Below are positions 11,194 to 22,950 of a stretch of 64,000 nucleotides of DNA, one piece after another; the stretch's first letter is position 1, and each line of letters begins with the position of its first letter. Source of the DNA: Sympetrum striolatum. Taxonomy: Eukaryota > Arthropoda > Insecta > Odonata > Libellulidae. The notes under the pieces are model-generated. The model was not told where the DNA came from and did no database searches. It saw only the letters and a list, made by a program, of their open reading frames with translations. Where the stretch lies: contig OX388344.1 of NCBI GenBank assembly GCA_947579665.1, forward strand, positions 13,386,346 through 13,450,345, written 5' to 3'. Made by a program: the position numbers and the translations under genes.

Positions 11194-13645
11194 CTAAACA
11201 ATTAAAAAAGATAAATTCCAAATTAGGAAAATATGTACATGGATAAAAATCGGAATTATAATCTAAAGCCATGCAAAGCGAGGTAAGTAATTTGAAAACT
11301 ACGTATTCCTGTTCATTTGCAACCGTTGACCACACAGTTTAAAATATATTGTTACATCATCGCACAATATTAAAAAGATAATAACTAATTATAATCATTT
11401 AAAGAAGCCTTAATTAAACTCTTAGAAATTGGCTAAAGATATTGAATTAATGACACGAAACAAAAACAGTAATATCAGTGCTAACTCTTACCAACTCCAT
11501 CAATATTCTTGGGTGATGAAGCTAAATTTTAAATGCAATTAAATAGTAAGAAATAAAAATGATTCAGATTATGAAATAATGCCGATTAAATTTAGAATTA
11601 CGTCGTTAAAGATAACAAGGAACTTGGAAACTATAGCAACTAAAAATTCTGAAAAATCTACTAAATTGATACCAATCAGAAGAGTATTCTAAGCCCATGA
11701 AAATTTGAAGTAAAACAAGCAATTTGAATATAAAAAATTAATAAATATGGCTACTTCAACGATCAGTATTGAGAATAAGTTTAAAAAATAACGACCGCTG
11801 AAGGAAATTAATATAAGAAATCCGTACAAAATTGAATAGAATTCCTGAATTGATAAGGCTAAATTTAAATCTAAATTACAATAATTAGAAACAAATTCGG
11901 TCTTGATTATGAGATAATGAATTTAATGTTTAAGATGACAAAGGCACTTTCATCGCGGAACAGTTAGAACTTCTTTAATTTAAGCCACAAAAACGATTTT
12001 AAATCAATTTTAGAAGGTTCGATTAATACAGTCGATGCCGTTGATAAGAATGCATCTATAAAAATTTCTTTCAACTAGTGATTTCCTTTTAAATTCAAAC
12101 CAGGATTACCGTGATGTTTATGAGTATGATCTTAACTTAGGCTTAAAATTAACAGAAGGACTAATTGGAAAATATATTCAAGTAAAACTACGCACTGAAC
12201 AATTTATTGATTACGGGAGGAAGGAATTTAAAACGAAAATATGATTTATTCTAAAATTGAAAACTCATCAATGAAAACTGCATTGAATTCGAGTCCATGT
12301 TCACTCGGAAATTGTTCTCTCGTCTCTTAATTTCAATTTCAACTTGTTACTCGTAATGAAAAGGCACTTGAAATTTGCAAGATTTTTGCTTTCAAAACAA
12401 ATCTCCGATGACGACTTGAAATAGCAATTTGCATACGTACGAAATATTCACTAGAGAAACAATTCAGAAGTTTAATTCCGATTGCGAGAATAAATGTTTA
12501 ACGAAACAAGGATCCAACTTCCAAATAAATAAAAATTCCTAAAAAATGCATCACTCAATATTGAATCCGAAACTAATAAGGTGTGAAAATATTATTATTT
12601 GCATTAGAGGGATGTTGCAACTTAATATCATTATACCATTATAATAGACGCGAGAAGACCGTTATTGCTTCTGCGAATTTAATAGAAGTACTAACAGGAT
12701 TACGTAGATATAAAGACGATATAGATATATTACCTTATATTACCCTTCCACTATATTAAGTAATACAATCCATAAATAAATTAAAAATAAACAGCTACGA
12801 TGCGTACACAATTTCCGTTAAATTTCAAATCCGATTTTCCCTTATTTGTGTGATGACGTCATGCACTTACGGAAGCATAAAAATTAACGACAGAAATATT
12901 TTTAAAATATATTCAGATAAAACAAGTCACTGGGCATAAACTGAGGAAAACGGGACTTCAGATTCTTGGCAAATTGAAAAAACATGCGGCAAAGCCGAGG
13001 CTTTATCGGAATTTCTCTCTCGTTTTTTATATGCAAATTCAGAGTTTAACTCGTACGGTTTCGGACGCTAATGAAAAGGCAGTTTAAATTTTCACAATCG
13101 CCTAAGACGATGAATTACAATCTTGAACCGAAAATAAACTTATTTTCGTAATCATAGAAGCAAGACCATTCCCACGCGATGACATATTTGCACTTATCGA
13201 GCATAAAAATCAAAAGAAAAGGCTTTTACATTCGGGAATTGAGTCGACGTAGGCAGATTTAAGGATTCGATTTCACGAGAAGAATAGGCGAAAACTGGTT
13301 TCTCGTCCCGGCGACATTCTTTTCTTACTCTCAAACTGTCATAAAATGTCTTACATTCCTATTTTCAAGCAAACTCGTTTACTTAATCCGCTAATGACCA
13401 TGCTTAACGAGCTTTTAAACCTGAGAACGTACTTACGAAATCGTATTAATCGGTTCCGGTGCTTCGGATACAGAATAAGGTCATCTCATAAACTCACTCT
13501 AAATTTATATTAATCACAAAATTTTTCAAATGATACGTCGTAGACTGATATTCCAAAAGGAAGAAACTTAAATTATATAATTCACCAACAGACTTTAGCA
13601 ATATTTACTCTGACATTACCTAATAAAGTATTTAATGAGACTTAC

Positions 13646-13687
13646 CATAACTGGAAATCCTGGGTGACAAAGATGGACGTTGAGCAT
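13646..13687 (-). CDS. first coding exon (exon A) of left duplicated gene
   Basis: On the minus strand an ATG at 13687 opens 14 codons, MLNVHLCHPGFPVM, ending exactly at a consensus donor ATG/GTAAGT. All 42 bases are identical to the right-arm copy at 17024-17065, while flanking sequence differs at many sites. That contrast suggests constraint on the coding start or splice region. About 130-160 bp upstream lie a CCAAT box and a GC box, so this is best read as 5' UTR plus translation start. The peptide is mildly hydrophobic but too short to call a signal peptide. Confidence 0.6.
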
Positions 13688-13814
13688 AACGACAAATTCA
13701 AATTCAACTGTTCCTCAAACACAGGTTGTCAGCACGACCTCGCTTGCAGAAATCCAGGAAGCAACTGACAAAAAGACCGTCCGCGCAATGGATGAACTAT
13801 ACTGCTGTCACCTG

Positions 13815-13854
13815 ATTGGTCCAACTTTAACCGTCTTTCATCTTGGCCCCGCCC
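13815..13854 (-). promoter_or_regulatory. promoter of left duplicated gene: CCAAT box and GC box
   Basis: On the minus strand GGGCGGGGCC (13845-13854) precedes GGACCAATCAGG (CCAAT at 13815-13819) by about 30 bp, and exon A's ATG lies 128 bp further on. Both boxes recur in the right arm. No TATA box is evident. The role is inferred from motif order and distance to a spliced ATG. Confidence 0.55.
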
Positions 13855-14648
13855 ACCAACCGTCATGAAAATTTTCCACTGCCAACGATAGCAATTATAA
13901 TTCAACGAATTTATTAAAATATCATTTTAAATATATGATGAATATTTTTCGTAGTTTTAATTATTTTGTTTAAATTTCGCGATATCGTCGAAGTGCTGGA
14001 TCGAAAAATATCAGTTTGCTTGATCTAAATATTATATGTTCTTAAAAAAACATCTATATTTGGGTCCGGGTATTTAAGACTTTTAGGTTTTTTTTATTTT
14101 CGAAAATGTAATAACGACTCACAAATTAATTTAATAACCATTCATCCCAAAAGAGAAAAATGTAGCAACCATATCGATGTAATTAATATACGCACAACTA
14201 CTAACAAGATCTCATTGCAAGGATACATTTTGATCAAAAGAAGTGCAGGATTTCAAGAAATGACGTACATATTTACGAATAAAGCGAGAATATCTTATAT
14301 TTTACTCTTAGAAATTCCTCTTTAATATACCAATTCTCTCGCTAGTCAAACACGTTATCTACGATGTCAACCAAAGATACATTATATGAAGCAGAATTAT
14401 TAAAACGAGACATAAAAGTTGATTGAATGATACATTAAACGTTGATGTAAACGAATTATAATATAATATAATTGTTTACGGACCAGGAATGCACTATTGA
14501 CCACTGAATGCAACACGAAATATTCTAGAATAGGAAGAAATTTGCTCTATGAAAGGTAAATCGGCTTGTATGAATATCTCATTGCTAATCTATGTAGTTA
14601 ATTTACAGCCATTCAAAGGAATGCAAACACCACTCTCATCGTACTTAC

Positions 14649-14770
14649 ATGACCTCCATCTTGCGTCGATGGTGAATGTAGTTTGATGGAAGGATTCTGT
14701 GCTCTTAGAACTTCGTGAAAAGAAATTCCTTCACCATGAGTGCTCGTCTCGTTGATGGTTGTTTCATCGC
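14649..14770 (-). CDS. candidate exon E with strong donor (minus strand)
   Basis: The minus strand has an open stretch of about 38 codons, including GDETTINETSTHGEGISF and ending SPSTQDGGH, that stops exactly at a consensus donor CAT/GTAAGTACGATG. Residue composition looks coding and the frame is bounded upstream by a stop. No good acceptor or in-frame ATG was found at its start. Its 3' part and the first intron bases align with D1 (6700-6780) and D2 (15810-15895), which read MQD where this reads TQD. It may be an upstream exon of the left gene or a family member's first exon. Confidence 0.45.
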
Positions 14771-15559
14771 CGATTTAAAATAGTACACGTGTCCACTATT
14801 ATTCAAGGAAGTCACTGATCGACAGTTAGATCGTCATTATTTGACTGGTATTCGTTAATTGTTAACAATACTAGATAAACCAGCCAAGAAGCTGTCCTAT
14901 TATGCAACTTTCTAACCACGAGTTAAGTAAGGTAATCAGTTAACGATAAGAAATGGCGAAATTAACATGAAACACTTGGGAATCGACAACTTCATGTCTT
15001 TAAACACTACGATCGAAATTCAAAGTAATATGTACGATAATAAGATAAAATATAACAAGATGTTTATCGGAGCACTGGTTTCAAGTAATTTCACAGTACT
15101 TACGTAGTGTTTTCGTATCGACAAAAATGGCGGGTTTTCCACAAAATGATTACTATAATTTGATGATTCCACAGATATGTTTTTACGTAGCACTTAGATA
15201 TTCATAGTGAATAAATTCAGAAAGTACACTATCTGAAGCACTGTTATCAAACTTATTCCACGAATATGAACACTTACAAGCACTTTGAATGGGATTCCAA
15301 CTCTAGAACGCCATTTCAGAGCTTCTTCTCTAAATCACGAGGTGATTAGGCAGCACACCTGAAGAGAATTCCGATAGTCTTCGAAAATATGAAGAACGCA
15401 ATTCGCGTTTCTGAGGCAGTGAATAATGGAGGGAAAACGTTTTGTTTCCTGTTATCAGAGTGCTTTCTGCTGAAGTTAAAGGGCTGCGTATTAACATCGC
15501 GGTTTAAGCGAGAACCTGTGTTAAATCTAAAGTCAAAAATATTTTTAAGAGGTTATAAA

Positions 15560-16060
15560 TGTTCATCTGTGCACAGTTCTTTTGTTGAAAGTTGACAATG
15601 TTACTTTTTCTTCTGGATTTCTTGATTGTGAGTGCGCCACGGAAGAGAATGAGTGTGGAAAACTAGAATAAAGAGTTGAAGCTCTCGACCTGATTTACAG
15701 GATTATCCCAAAGTAAGTGTTGGAAAGTGCGATATTCTAAAACTCCGACAGAGGAATAGTCAAGAAAGACCACCTCATGATTGATTTTATATCACGCTGT
15801 AGCTGTCTGAATCGGGCATCTTTCGTTCACCTTACGATCACAAAATGCAAGATTTGAAAGTAAGTACGATGATGATGATATGTGCATTGAATTTTATCTT
15901 AATCTCCATGTATTTGAGACTTACGAATCCACTTCGAGGGTTAGCATGGACACAATCACCTAGGTAACTACAATGATATCGAATTCTTAACGCAAATGTA
16001 TTCGCGTTTGAGATTATGTAGTAATGTTATTCATGATGCGATTGACAGTACTTCCAAGGA
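15560..16060 (+). other. paralogous first-exon-like segment D2, donor at 15860
   Basis: ATGCAAGATTTGAAA (15845-15859) abuts the donor GTAAGTACGATG. The segment aligns with D1 on the same strand and, at its 3' end, with exon E on the opposite strand. It lies upstream of the right-arm promoter. It is either an upstream exon of the right gene or a separate small family member. Confidence 0.4.
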
Positions 16061-16856
16061 AGGATATTTGATTAAATGATTAATTCACAGACACATATTG
16101 ACACTTGATTAAGGCGGTCTAGTATAGTGATGTTTATCGGTAGTGAAATATGAATGACAAGAAGAAATCTATCGAAACCACTTCTTCGTTTTCATTTTGG
16201 TACTTTAGTGAATTTGTGATCCATTAATACTGCGACCGAAGTTACCAGATATTGTCGAAGATTCCTTGACCTCCACATAACTGAGTAATGTATCATTCAA
16301 TCAACTCATAGATCTCGTTTTACTGATTCTACTTCATAAAAAGTATCTTTGGAAGACGTAGCGTGTTTTATTAGCGAGAGAATTGGTATCTTAAAAAAGG
16401 AATTTCTAAGAATAAGACATAACATTTTTCCGCTTTATTCGTAAACATAGGCGTCATTTCTTGAAATCCTTCACTACTTTTGATCAAAACGTATCCTTGC
16501 AATGAAATCTTGCGAGTAGATGTGCGTATATTAATTACATCGATATGATTGCTACAATGTTCTCTTTCGGGATGAATTGTTATGATATTAATACGTAAAT
16601 CGTTATTTCATTTTCGAAAATAAAGAACTTAAAAATCTTAATATCCGGACCCGTATATAGATCTTATTTAAGAACATATAATATTTAGATTATGCAAACT
16701 GATATTTTTCGATTAAGCAATTCGACGATATCGCAAAATTAAAAAATATTTAATGCCTACGAAAAAAATTAATTATTATTTTAAAATGATACTTTAATAA
16801 ATTCGTTGAAATACAGTTGCTATGGTTTGCAGTGGAAAATTTTCAACTCGGTTGGT

Positions 16857-16896
16857 GGGCGGAGCCAAGTTGAAAGATGTTTAAATTTGGACCAAT
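16857..16896 (+). promoter_or_regulatory. promoter of right duplicated gene: GC-box-like and CCAAT box
   Basis: GGGCGGAGCC (16857-16866; one change from the left-arm GC box) and GGACCAATCAGG (CCAAT at 16892-16896) keep the spacing seen in the left arm. They lie about 128 bp before the ATG at 17024. Confidence 0.5.
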
Positions 16897-17023
16897 CAGG
16901 TGACAGCACTGTTGTTCATCAGTTGCGCAGACAGTTTTTTCGTTAGTTGCTGCCTGAATTTCTGCGAGAGAGGTCGTGCTGACAACCTGTGTTTGAGAAA
17001 CAGTTGAATTTGAATTTGTTGTC

Positions 17024-17065
17024 ATGCTCAACGTCCATCTTTGTCACCCAGGATTTCCAGTTATG
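17024..17065 (+). CDS. first coding exon (exon A') of right duplicated gene
   Basis: Encodes MLNVHLCHPGFPVM and ends at donor ATG/GTAAGT, identical over all 42 bases to the left-arm exon A. The intron directly after the donor is also similar but has indels. Later exons of this copy are damaged, so the transcript may not give a full protein. Confidence 0.55.
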
Positions 17066-18684
17066 GTAAGTCTCATTAAATAATTTATTATGTATTGTCT
17101 GAGAAAATATTGCTAAAGTTTGTTGGTGAATTTAAGAATTTAAATTACTTCCTTATGTAATATCAGTGCACGACGCATCATTTGAATAATTTTGTGATTG
17201 ATTTTAATTTAGGGTGAATTAATAAGATGACATTAATCTTTTATTTAGAATCGGAACTGCTTAGTACGATTTCCTAAGTACGTCCTCAGGTTTAAAAGCT
17301 CGTTAAGGATGGTCATTAGCGGATTAAGGAAACATGTTTTCGTGTAAATGGGAATTTAAGACAGTTCTCCTGACATATTATGACTGTTTGACAGTAGGAA
17401 AAGAATGTCGCCGGGACTAGATGCCGGTTCTCGCCTATTCTTCTCGAGAAATCCTTATTCGAAAATTTGCCTACGTCGACTCAATTCCCGAATGTAAAAG
17501 CCTCTTCTTTTGATTTTAATGTAATGAGTTTAGCTCTGAATTTGCGTATAGAAAACGAGATAAAATTTCCGATAAAGCCTCGGCTTTGCCACATGTATTT
17601 TCAATCTGCCTAGAATACAGATCTGCAGTTTACACGACATGTTTTATCTAAATATATTTTTAAATGAGTTCTGTCGTTAACTTTTATCCTTCGATAAGTG
17701 CATGACGTCATCACATAAACAAGGGAAGATCGGATTTGAATTTTAACGGAAATTGCGGACGCATCGTAGCTGTTCACTGTTCATTTATTTATAGAATGTA
17801 TTAACTTAATATTTTTGAATATTAATATAGTGGAATAGATTTATATCGTCTTTATATCTACGTAATCCTGTTTGTATTTCTTTATCATTCGCAGTAGTAA
17901 TACCGGTCTTCTCTCGTCTATTATAATGATATTAAGTTGCAACATCCATCGAATGAGAATAATAATTATTTCACAACAATTTAGTTTCGGATTAAATATT
18001 CTGTGATCCTTTTTTGGAATTTTGATAAATTTGGAAGTTGGATCCTTGATTTTTAAACATTTAAGCTCGCAATCAGAATTAAACTTCTGAATTGTTTCTC
18101 TAGTGAATATTTCGTACGTATGCAATTAGCTATTTCAAGTCGTCATCGGAGATTTGTTTTGAAAGCTAAAAATCTTGAATATTTCAACTGCCTTTTCATT
18201 ACGAGTAACAAATTGAAATTGAAATCAAGGAACGAGAGAAATAATTGCGAGTGAACCAGGACTCGAATTCAATTCAGTTTTCATGTACGAGTTTAAAATT
18301 TTCTAAGAAAACATTTTTTCGGTTTGAATTCCCTCCTTCCGCAATTAATAAACAGTTCAAGACGTATTTTTACTCGAATATATTTTCCAATTAGTCCTTC
18401 CGTTTATTTTTAGGCTTTGTTTAGATAATACTCATAAACATTACGGTAATCCTGGTATGAATTTAAAAGGAAATCAGCAGTTGAAGGAAACTTTAATAGA
18501 TGCAATCTTATCAACGGCATCGATTATGTTAATCAAAAATCCTAATATCGATTTATAATTTTTTGTGGTTTAAATTTCAGAAGTTCGAACCTTTCCGCAA
18601 TAAAAATGCCTTTGTCATCTTAAACATTAAATTCAATATCTCTTAATCAGAACCGAATTTCTTCCTAATAATTGTAATTCAGAT

Positions 18685-18931
18685 TTAAATTTATCATGGA
18701 TTGAGGATAGGAAATGACTTTGCTCATGAAGTAGTGCGACTGAAACCCAATTATAAACAAAGGTGAAAAGTAGCGACATGACTGGGACTCGAACCCAGGT
18801 CTCCTACATTCCGGGCGGGTACTCTACAACTAAACTACCTAAGCTAAGAAAATCTGCCAGAAAGTGGGAGACCCGGGTTCGAGTCCCAGTCATGTCGCTA
18901 TTTTTTGCCTCTGTTTATCATTAAATTTATC
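18685..18931 (-). mobile_element. foldback tRNA-derived (SINE-like) insertion with 11-bp target duplication
   Basis: TTAAATTTATC occurs at 18685-18695 and again at 18921-18931. The left arm holds the undisrupted site near 11840-11870, so the 225 bp between are an insertion made after the duplication. The element ends are long inverted repeats: about 50 bp around 18753-18805 matches the inverse of 18868-18918. Each carries a B box (GGGTTCGAGTCCC or its complement GGGACTCGAACCC). The minus strand reads as a tRNA-like unit, with A-box-like GCTTAGGTAGTTTAG and the B box about 50 nt later. A direct duplication of this size fits LINE-mediated retroposition; the inverted 3' half is unusual for a SINE. 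Confidence 0.75.
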
Positions 18932-19563
18932 CTAATCATTTAAGGAATTCTCTTCGATTTTGTACGAATTTGTGAAATTAGTTCCTGTCAGCGGTCGTTA
19001 TTTTTTAAGCTTACTCTCAATATTATTCGTTGATGTAACCATATTTATTATTCATTTATATTCAAATTGCATGTTTTGCTTTAATTTTTAATGGGTTTAG
19101 AATACTCTTCTGATTTCTATCAATTTAGAAGAATTTTCAGAAGTTTTAGTTGCTATAGTTCTCTAGTTCCTTGTTATCTTTAACGACGTAATTCTAAATC
19201 TCAATCGGCATTATTTCATAATCTGAATCATATTTATTTCTTACCGTTTCATTGCAATTTTAATTTAGCTTGTTCACTATGGGAATGAGTTCGTGCCAAG
19301 ATTTCAATATCTTCAGTTAATTTCTAAGAGTTTAATTAAGGCTTCTTTAAATTGTAATTATTCTTAGCTATTATCTTCTTAATATTTGGCTAATGATGTA
19401 ACAAGATATTTCAAACTGTTTGCTCAACGGTTGCAAATAAACGGAAATACGTATTTTTTAAATTAATCCTTTCGCTTTACATTTGCGTGGCTTTAGAATG
19501 TAATTTTGATTTTAATCCTCACACATTTTATTAATTTTTAATTTATAATTTTTAATTATTTGG

Positions 19564-19674
19564 GAGACAACACCGATATTGTCCTGGCGTATTGCTCATT
19601 GGCGTCTTCTAGAAGTGAAAGACGTACAGGAGATCCTTCGATGGTATATTCAGTGAATTGGAGCTTCGGCTTAG
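19564..19674 (+). pseudogene. exon B' of right duplicated gene, acceptor AG lost
   Basis: Right-arm partner of exon B. It encodes DNTDIVLAYCSLASSRSE and the conserved tail DPSMVYSVNWSFGLG, with donor TTAG/GTAAGC intact. The acceptor dinucleotide aligned with TTTAG in the left arm reads TTTGG here (19562-19563); an AG three bases inside the exon could substitute. The reading frame itself is open. This damage, with the frameshift in the last exon, suggests decay of this copy. Confidence 0.55.
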
Positions 19675-20034
19675 GTAAGCAGAATATATTTATTTTTATA
19701 TCAATCTCTAATATAACGTATTTTGAAAATGTCCTCCCGTTATGGACTGTGAAGTTTTATTTTTCACATCGTGTAATATATAATAAAAACCTGTGGAACC
19801 TACCATCAATTAAGTGATTTATTGATCTATAGTTTTGGGGGAGAAAAAAGAATATTTCACAAGAACTTTGAGCATTACAACATAATCTGAACGACCATGT
19901 AGTAAGTTGCTATCTTTATAATTATCATTTGGTGTAATTTCATGGAGAATAATTAGTACAGTACAGCAATACAATGGTCAGACATACCCTTTCCCTTTTT
20001 CTGTATTTTTCTGTGATCTGACGCAGAAATGCAT

Positions 20035-20330
20035 TTTCGCTTTCTTCGATGAGCTCTTTCCAAAACCTATTGATATTTCGCTTCCCTCTACCGTTGCTTT
20101 CACTTTCAAAGCACTGTAAAAAGAAGATGTGATTACGTAAACAATCACTCTTAGACCAGTAATGGGTTTCCGACGTCCTTCAATTCATTTCACTTTCGAG
20201 GTATCAGTAAAAGAAGTAGGCTCATGCTAACAATGCCAAAAGACGAGTAATGACTTCCAAAAGGCCTTCGATTCTTTGCCTTTATTCAAGTTCAAGGCGA
20301 ACTCATCGTGTGTTTCTGCTAGAACTATGA
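20035..20330. repeat. ~120-bp tandem repeat, right arm
   Basis: Inverse counterpart of 10440-10715 with the same repeated blocks; no coding role seen. Confidence 0.55.
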
Positions 20331-21308
20331 GTTTGTTTTCTTTCGTGCTTTTACCGCCTTGCCGGCGAAAAAGACACAATCAAAGAATACGATGGATACT
20401 AAAATGAAATTTATTGCTTTGATAACCACTAGTTTCAGATATTATTATAATATATACACATTTTTGACACTCAATGTATCTCCAATTAAATAAAATTTAC
20501 ATCGAGTGATACTAAGTCTCGTATTTTTTAGCTGCAATGACGAGATGCATAATCTTCACGATAAGACATTTGATAAAATCGAGCGATTACTTCCTGCATT
20601 AATATCTTCACCCCTTTGTTTTTCTTAAAATTATATTTGTTACACAATTATCTATTTGTATACTATAATATATACTCATGGAGTGATAATAAACGAAATT
20701 TGAATATCAATAGATCTATTTAGACGATTTTCAGGGAGTTATCAAACTGAAATCAAACAAACATAATTCACGTGCAGTACCGATTTTCAGGGCGCCCATT
20801 AGAGTTAGTGCACGACAACTAATACCAACTTGTCTTGTTGCATCATAAAGGCTCATCTGCTATATTATTGTAAAACTATTGAGAAAGGTGTGGCGATTAA
20901 AAAATAAATGCCATTCTCTTTAATTTAAATCGCTGAATCAGCAGTCAGTGAATATATTTGAGCCCAATTGTTATATAGATCAATAGAGATTTGAGACGTA
21001 CGTAAAATAAATACATTTTACTTCATTCTGTCAATCGCAAAAACATTAGATACGATTTCTACCTCTGCTTAACTTCATTAAAGGCAACTTAATGATTCCA
21101 CACACATCCCGGCTCTGAATAACACTTTGTCATAAATTAATGATATTTAAGTGTTAACGCAAATAATTTAAACATAATGACATTAAACCGACACAATTTA
21201 TGGATATGCAAATGAATCCTTAGCCACTCGTGAGTCATCTAAATGTTTAAGAGTGCTACTTCCCAGTAATATATCCCTCGTACCAAATTCCCCCCGGACC
21301 AATTCTTT

Positions 21309-21540
21309 GGGTGCCAATGAATTCGTACGCGGTGAATTCGTACGTGGTGAATTCGTACGCGGTGAATTGATCTGATGTTCTAAAAATTTTATTCAGTATT
21401 ATGTTAATCTACACGCCCTGATTATTGGTTAATGTTATAATTATATCAACCGGGGGGTGGGTTGCAACGTGGTTGCAACATCAGCGCGGGGGATCAATTC
21501 CCCGCGTACGAATTCCCCCCGGACAAATTCACTGGGCGCC
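21309..21540. mobile_element. MITE-like element with GGCGCC termini (right arm copy)
   Basis: Ends in ATTCACTGGGCGCC; the other end is eroded (GGGTGCCAATGAATTCG). It contains three tandem GTACGCGGTGAATTC units. Same element and position as 8284-8524 in the left arm. Confidence 0.5.
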
Positions 21541-22160
21541 ATTTCATAGGTTTACTGTGTTCATTAAAGGCAAATTATTCCTAAATAATGCAGAGATTTA
21601 CTCATTCTATCGCTGGCACGCCTTCCAATGTCATTCTTACGCATTCTATCTCTTGCAAATGTAAACCACAACTTTTTAAGGGTTTAATCGAGTCTGCAAT
21701 TCGTTCCATGGCAATATCTCACATGTTAAATAAGAATTGACATCTCTTTTATGAACAGAAAGGAAGAATAACTTACTATAATACTTAATAAATATTAGAA
21801 TGAAATTGTCAGGACAAGCTGTTTGATTAAAATTGCGCATTCCTCTTTCTTTAAGAAATGCAATTTTCTCCTCCCAGTAGAAATTAACTAGGATTAACAA
21901 CACAAACGTATTCACGGTTTATCCGTCGTGGATTCCAGTATCATCATTCCCGATTCGATCTTTCTTTGTTTTCGTAGAGAAAATAGTGCATTTTGTTAGC
22001 AATATTCTTCGTAAATTTTAGACTATTTTGAAGGAATAAGACATGTTGGATGGTAAAAGATGTTGAATAGCACTTTCAATGTAACAGTAGAAGAAAATAT
22101 TGTCATTGACTCTGGGTATTCAGTTCGATCTTTGTACAGTGTTTGTATGTTCGCTTTCAG

Positions 22161-22305
22161 AACCAAAAGCTCACGAAAGAAAACGTCCATGTCTGAAGGA
22201 TTTATTCTTTTAGCAAATTTCGAATCACAATCACATAAAATGAAACATGCTTCAAAATTGAATCGTTTCATATTCACTTTGGCAAGAATGTGGAAGAAAA
22301 TTTGA
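22161..22305 (+). pseudogene. terminal exon C' of right duplicated gene, frameshifted
   Basis: The acceptor GTTCGCTTTCAG is kept at 22149-22160. Compared with exon C, about 11 extra bases near 22168-22180 change the frame. Joined in phase 1 to exon B' the frame ends at a TAG near 22213. The old frame (EGFILLANFESQS, then KMKHASKLNRF, then WKKI and stop) is still open but reachable only from a different phase. Confidence 0.5.
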
Positions 22306-22950
22306 GATAATTTATATACACAAAAACATCACTTTCAATCTATAAATCTTTAAAGCAATAAGAAACTAACATATTAATTTTCGAGCAAATTCCAGCACTG
22401 GTGACGTTTTTAAATTCATCAATCTGACTGAATTACATCGATGTTAGTCTGATTACTTTGATGGATTATCAATTATTGATGGATTTAAGAACAGTCCGTA
22501 GGTTTTTTCTGCTGTTTTACTAGATTGCTTCCGTTGCATTTGCAATTTGTTCCATCTCCATAATTCCTTAAACTCTGTTGAAACGTAAATCATCGCATCG
22601 TTTTTTTGCATTATAAATACGTTTTATTTGTAAGTTTCCATTTACTGGCTTTTAATGAGGTTATTCACATTTGAATGACCCGCTACTGTCATCAGAACCA
22701 TCGGCTCTTCACCGGGAATTAATCTCGATGGAAGCGGTGGACATCGGTGGAAAGCATCGCAAATCCATTGATGAAAAAATGAACGGTTTGATGGATCCAT
22801 CGATGAATTTAAAAAAGTGCGCACTCGAATCCTAGATTGGTGTTATTAAAGTTACCTCGGCAAGTGTTTTTGTTTATTGCAAGCATTTCAAAGAGTATTA
22901 CAATCAATTCAATATTTTCGTACAGCATTTCAGAATACGTGTAGTTACTA

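Larger units (their letters stand above)
6865..14440. repeat. left arm of large inverted duplication
   Basis: The reverse complement of this 7.6-kb stretch matches 16290-22950 almost throughout. Landmarks pair as 7483-7616 with 22161-22305, 8284-8524 with 21309-21540, 10440-10715 with 20035-20330, 11083-11193 with 19564-19674, 13646-13854 with 16857-17065 and 14165-14430 with 16300-16560. The arms differ by scattered substitutions and indels (roughly 10-20% by eye), so the duplication is not recent or has escaped gene conversion. The left arm holds about 850 bp (9020-9950) absent from the right, and lacks the right arm's tRNA-foldback insertion. Confidence 0.9.
14441..16289. other. spacer of the inverted duplication
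   Basis: Between the well-matched arms the strands no longer pair closely. However, exon E (minus, donor at 14648) and segment D2 (plus, donor at 15860) face away from each other and are homologous. The palindrome may therefore have extended inward and decayed. The centre lies near 15.2-15.4 kb. A 68-codon frame at 15389-15595 has no supporting signals. Confidence 0.5.
16290..22950. repeat. right arm of large inverted duplication
   Basis: Reverse-complement partner of 6865-14440; about 0.9 kb shorter, mainly because it lacks most of the 9020-9950 segment. It gained a 225-bp foldback tRNA-derived insertion at 18696-18920. Homology is clear to about 22950, where 'cagaatacgtgtagttactaaa' matches the inverse of the left arm start, and then fades. 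Confidence 0.9.

Noticed and set aside
13680..17031. Mirrored 62-codon frames (13680-13868 plus, 16843-17031 minus) that look like a conserved protein pair
   Set aside because: They run antisense across the promoter and first exon, begin with TTG rather than ATG, and the arms differ by many amino-acid changes. Similarity follows from the DNA duplication.
18780..18900. Functional tRNA gene
   Set aside because: Has A and B boxes but inverted partial second copy, no clean acceptor stem or anticodon arm, and it is an insertion with target duplications.
8145..21664. Open frames 8145-8369 (minus) and 21425-21664 (plus) with similar products
   Set aside because: Both cross the GC-tract MITE-like element and are shared because the arms are copies; no splice or start signals.
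22642..22824. 60-codon minus frame in the right arm
   Set aside because: The corresponding left-arm sequence has a 4-bp length difference that breaks the frame, so it is not conserved as coding.
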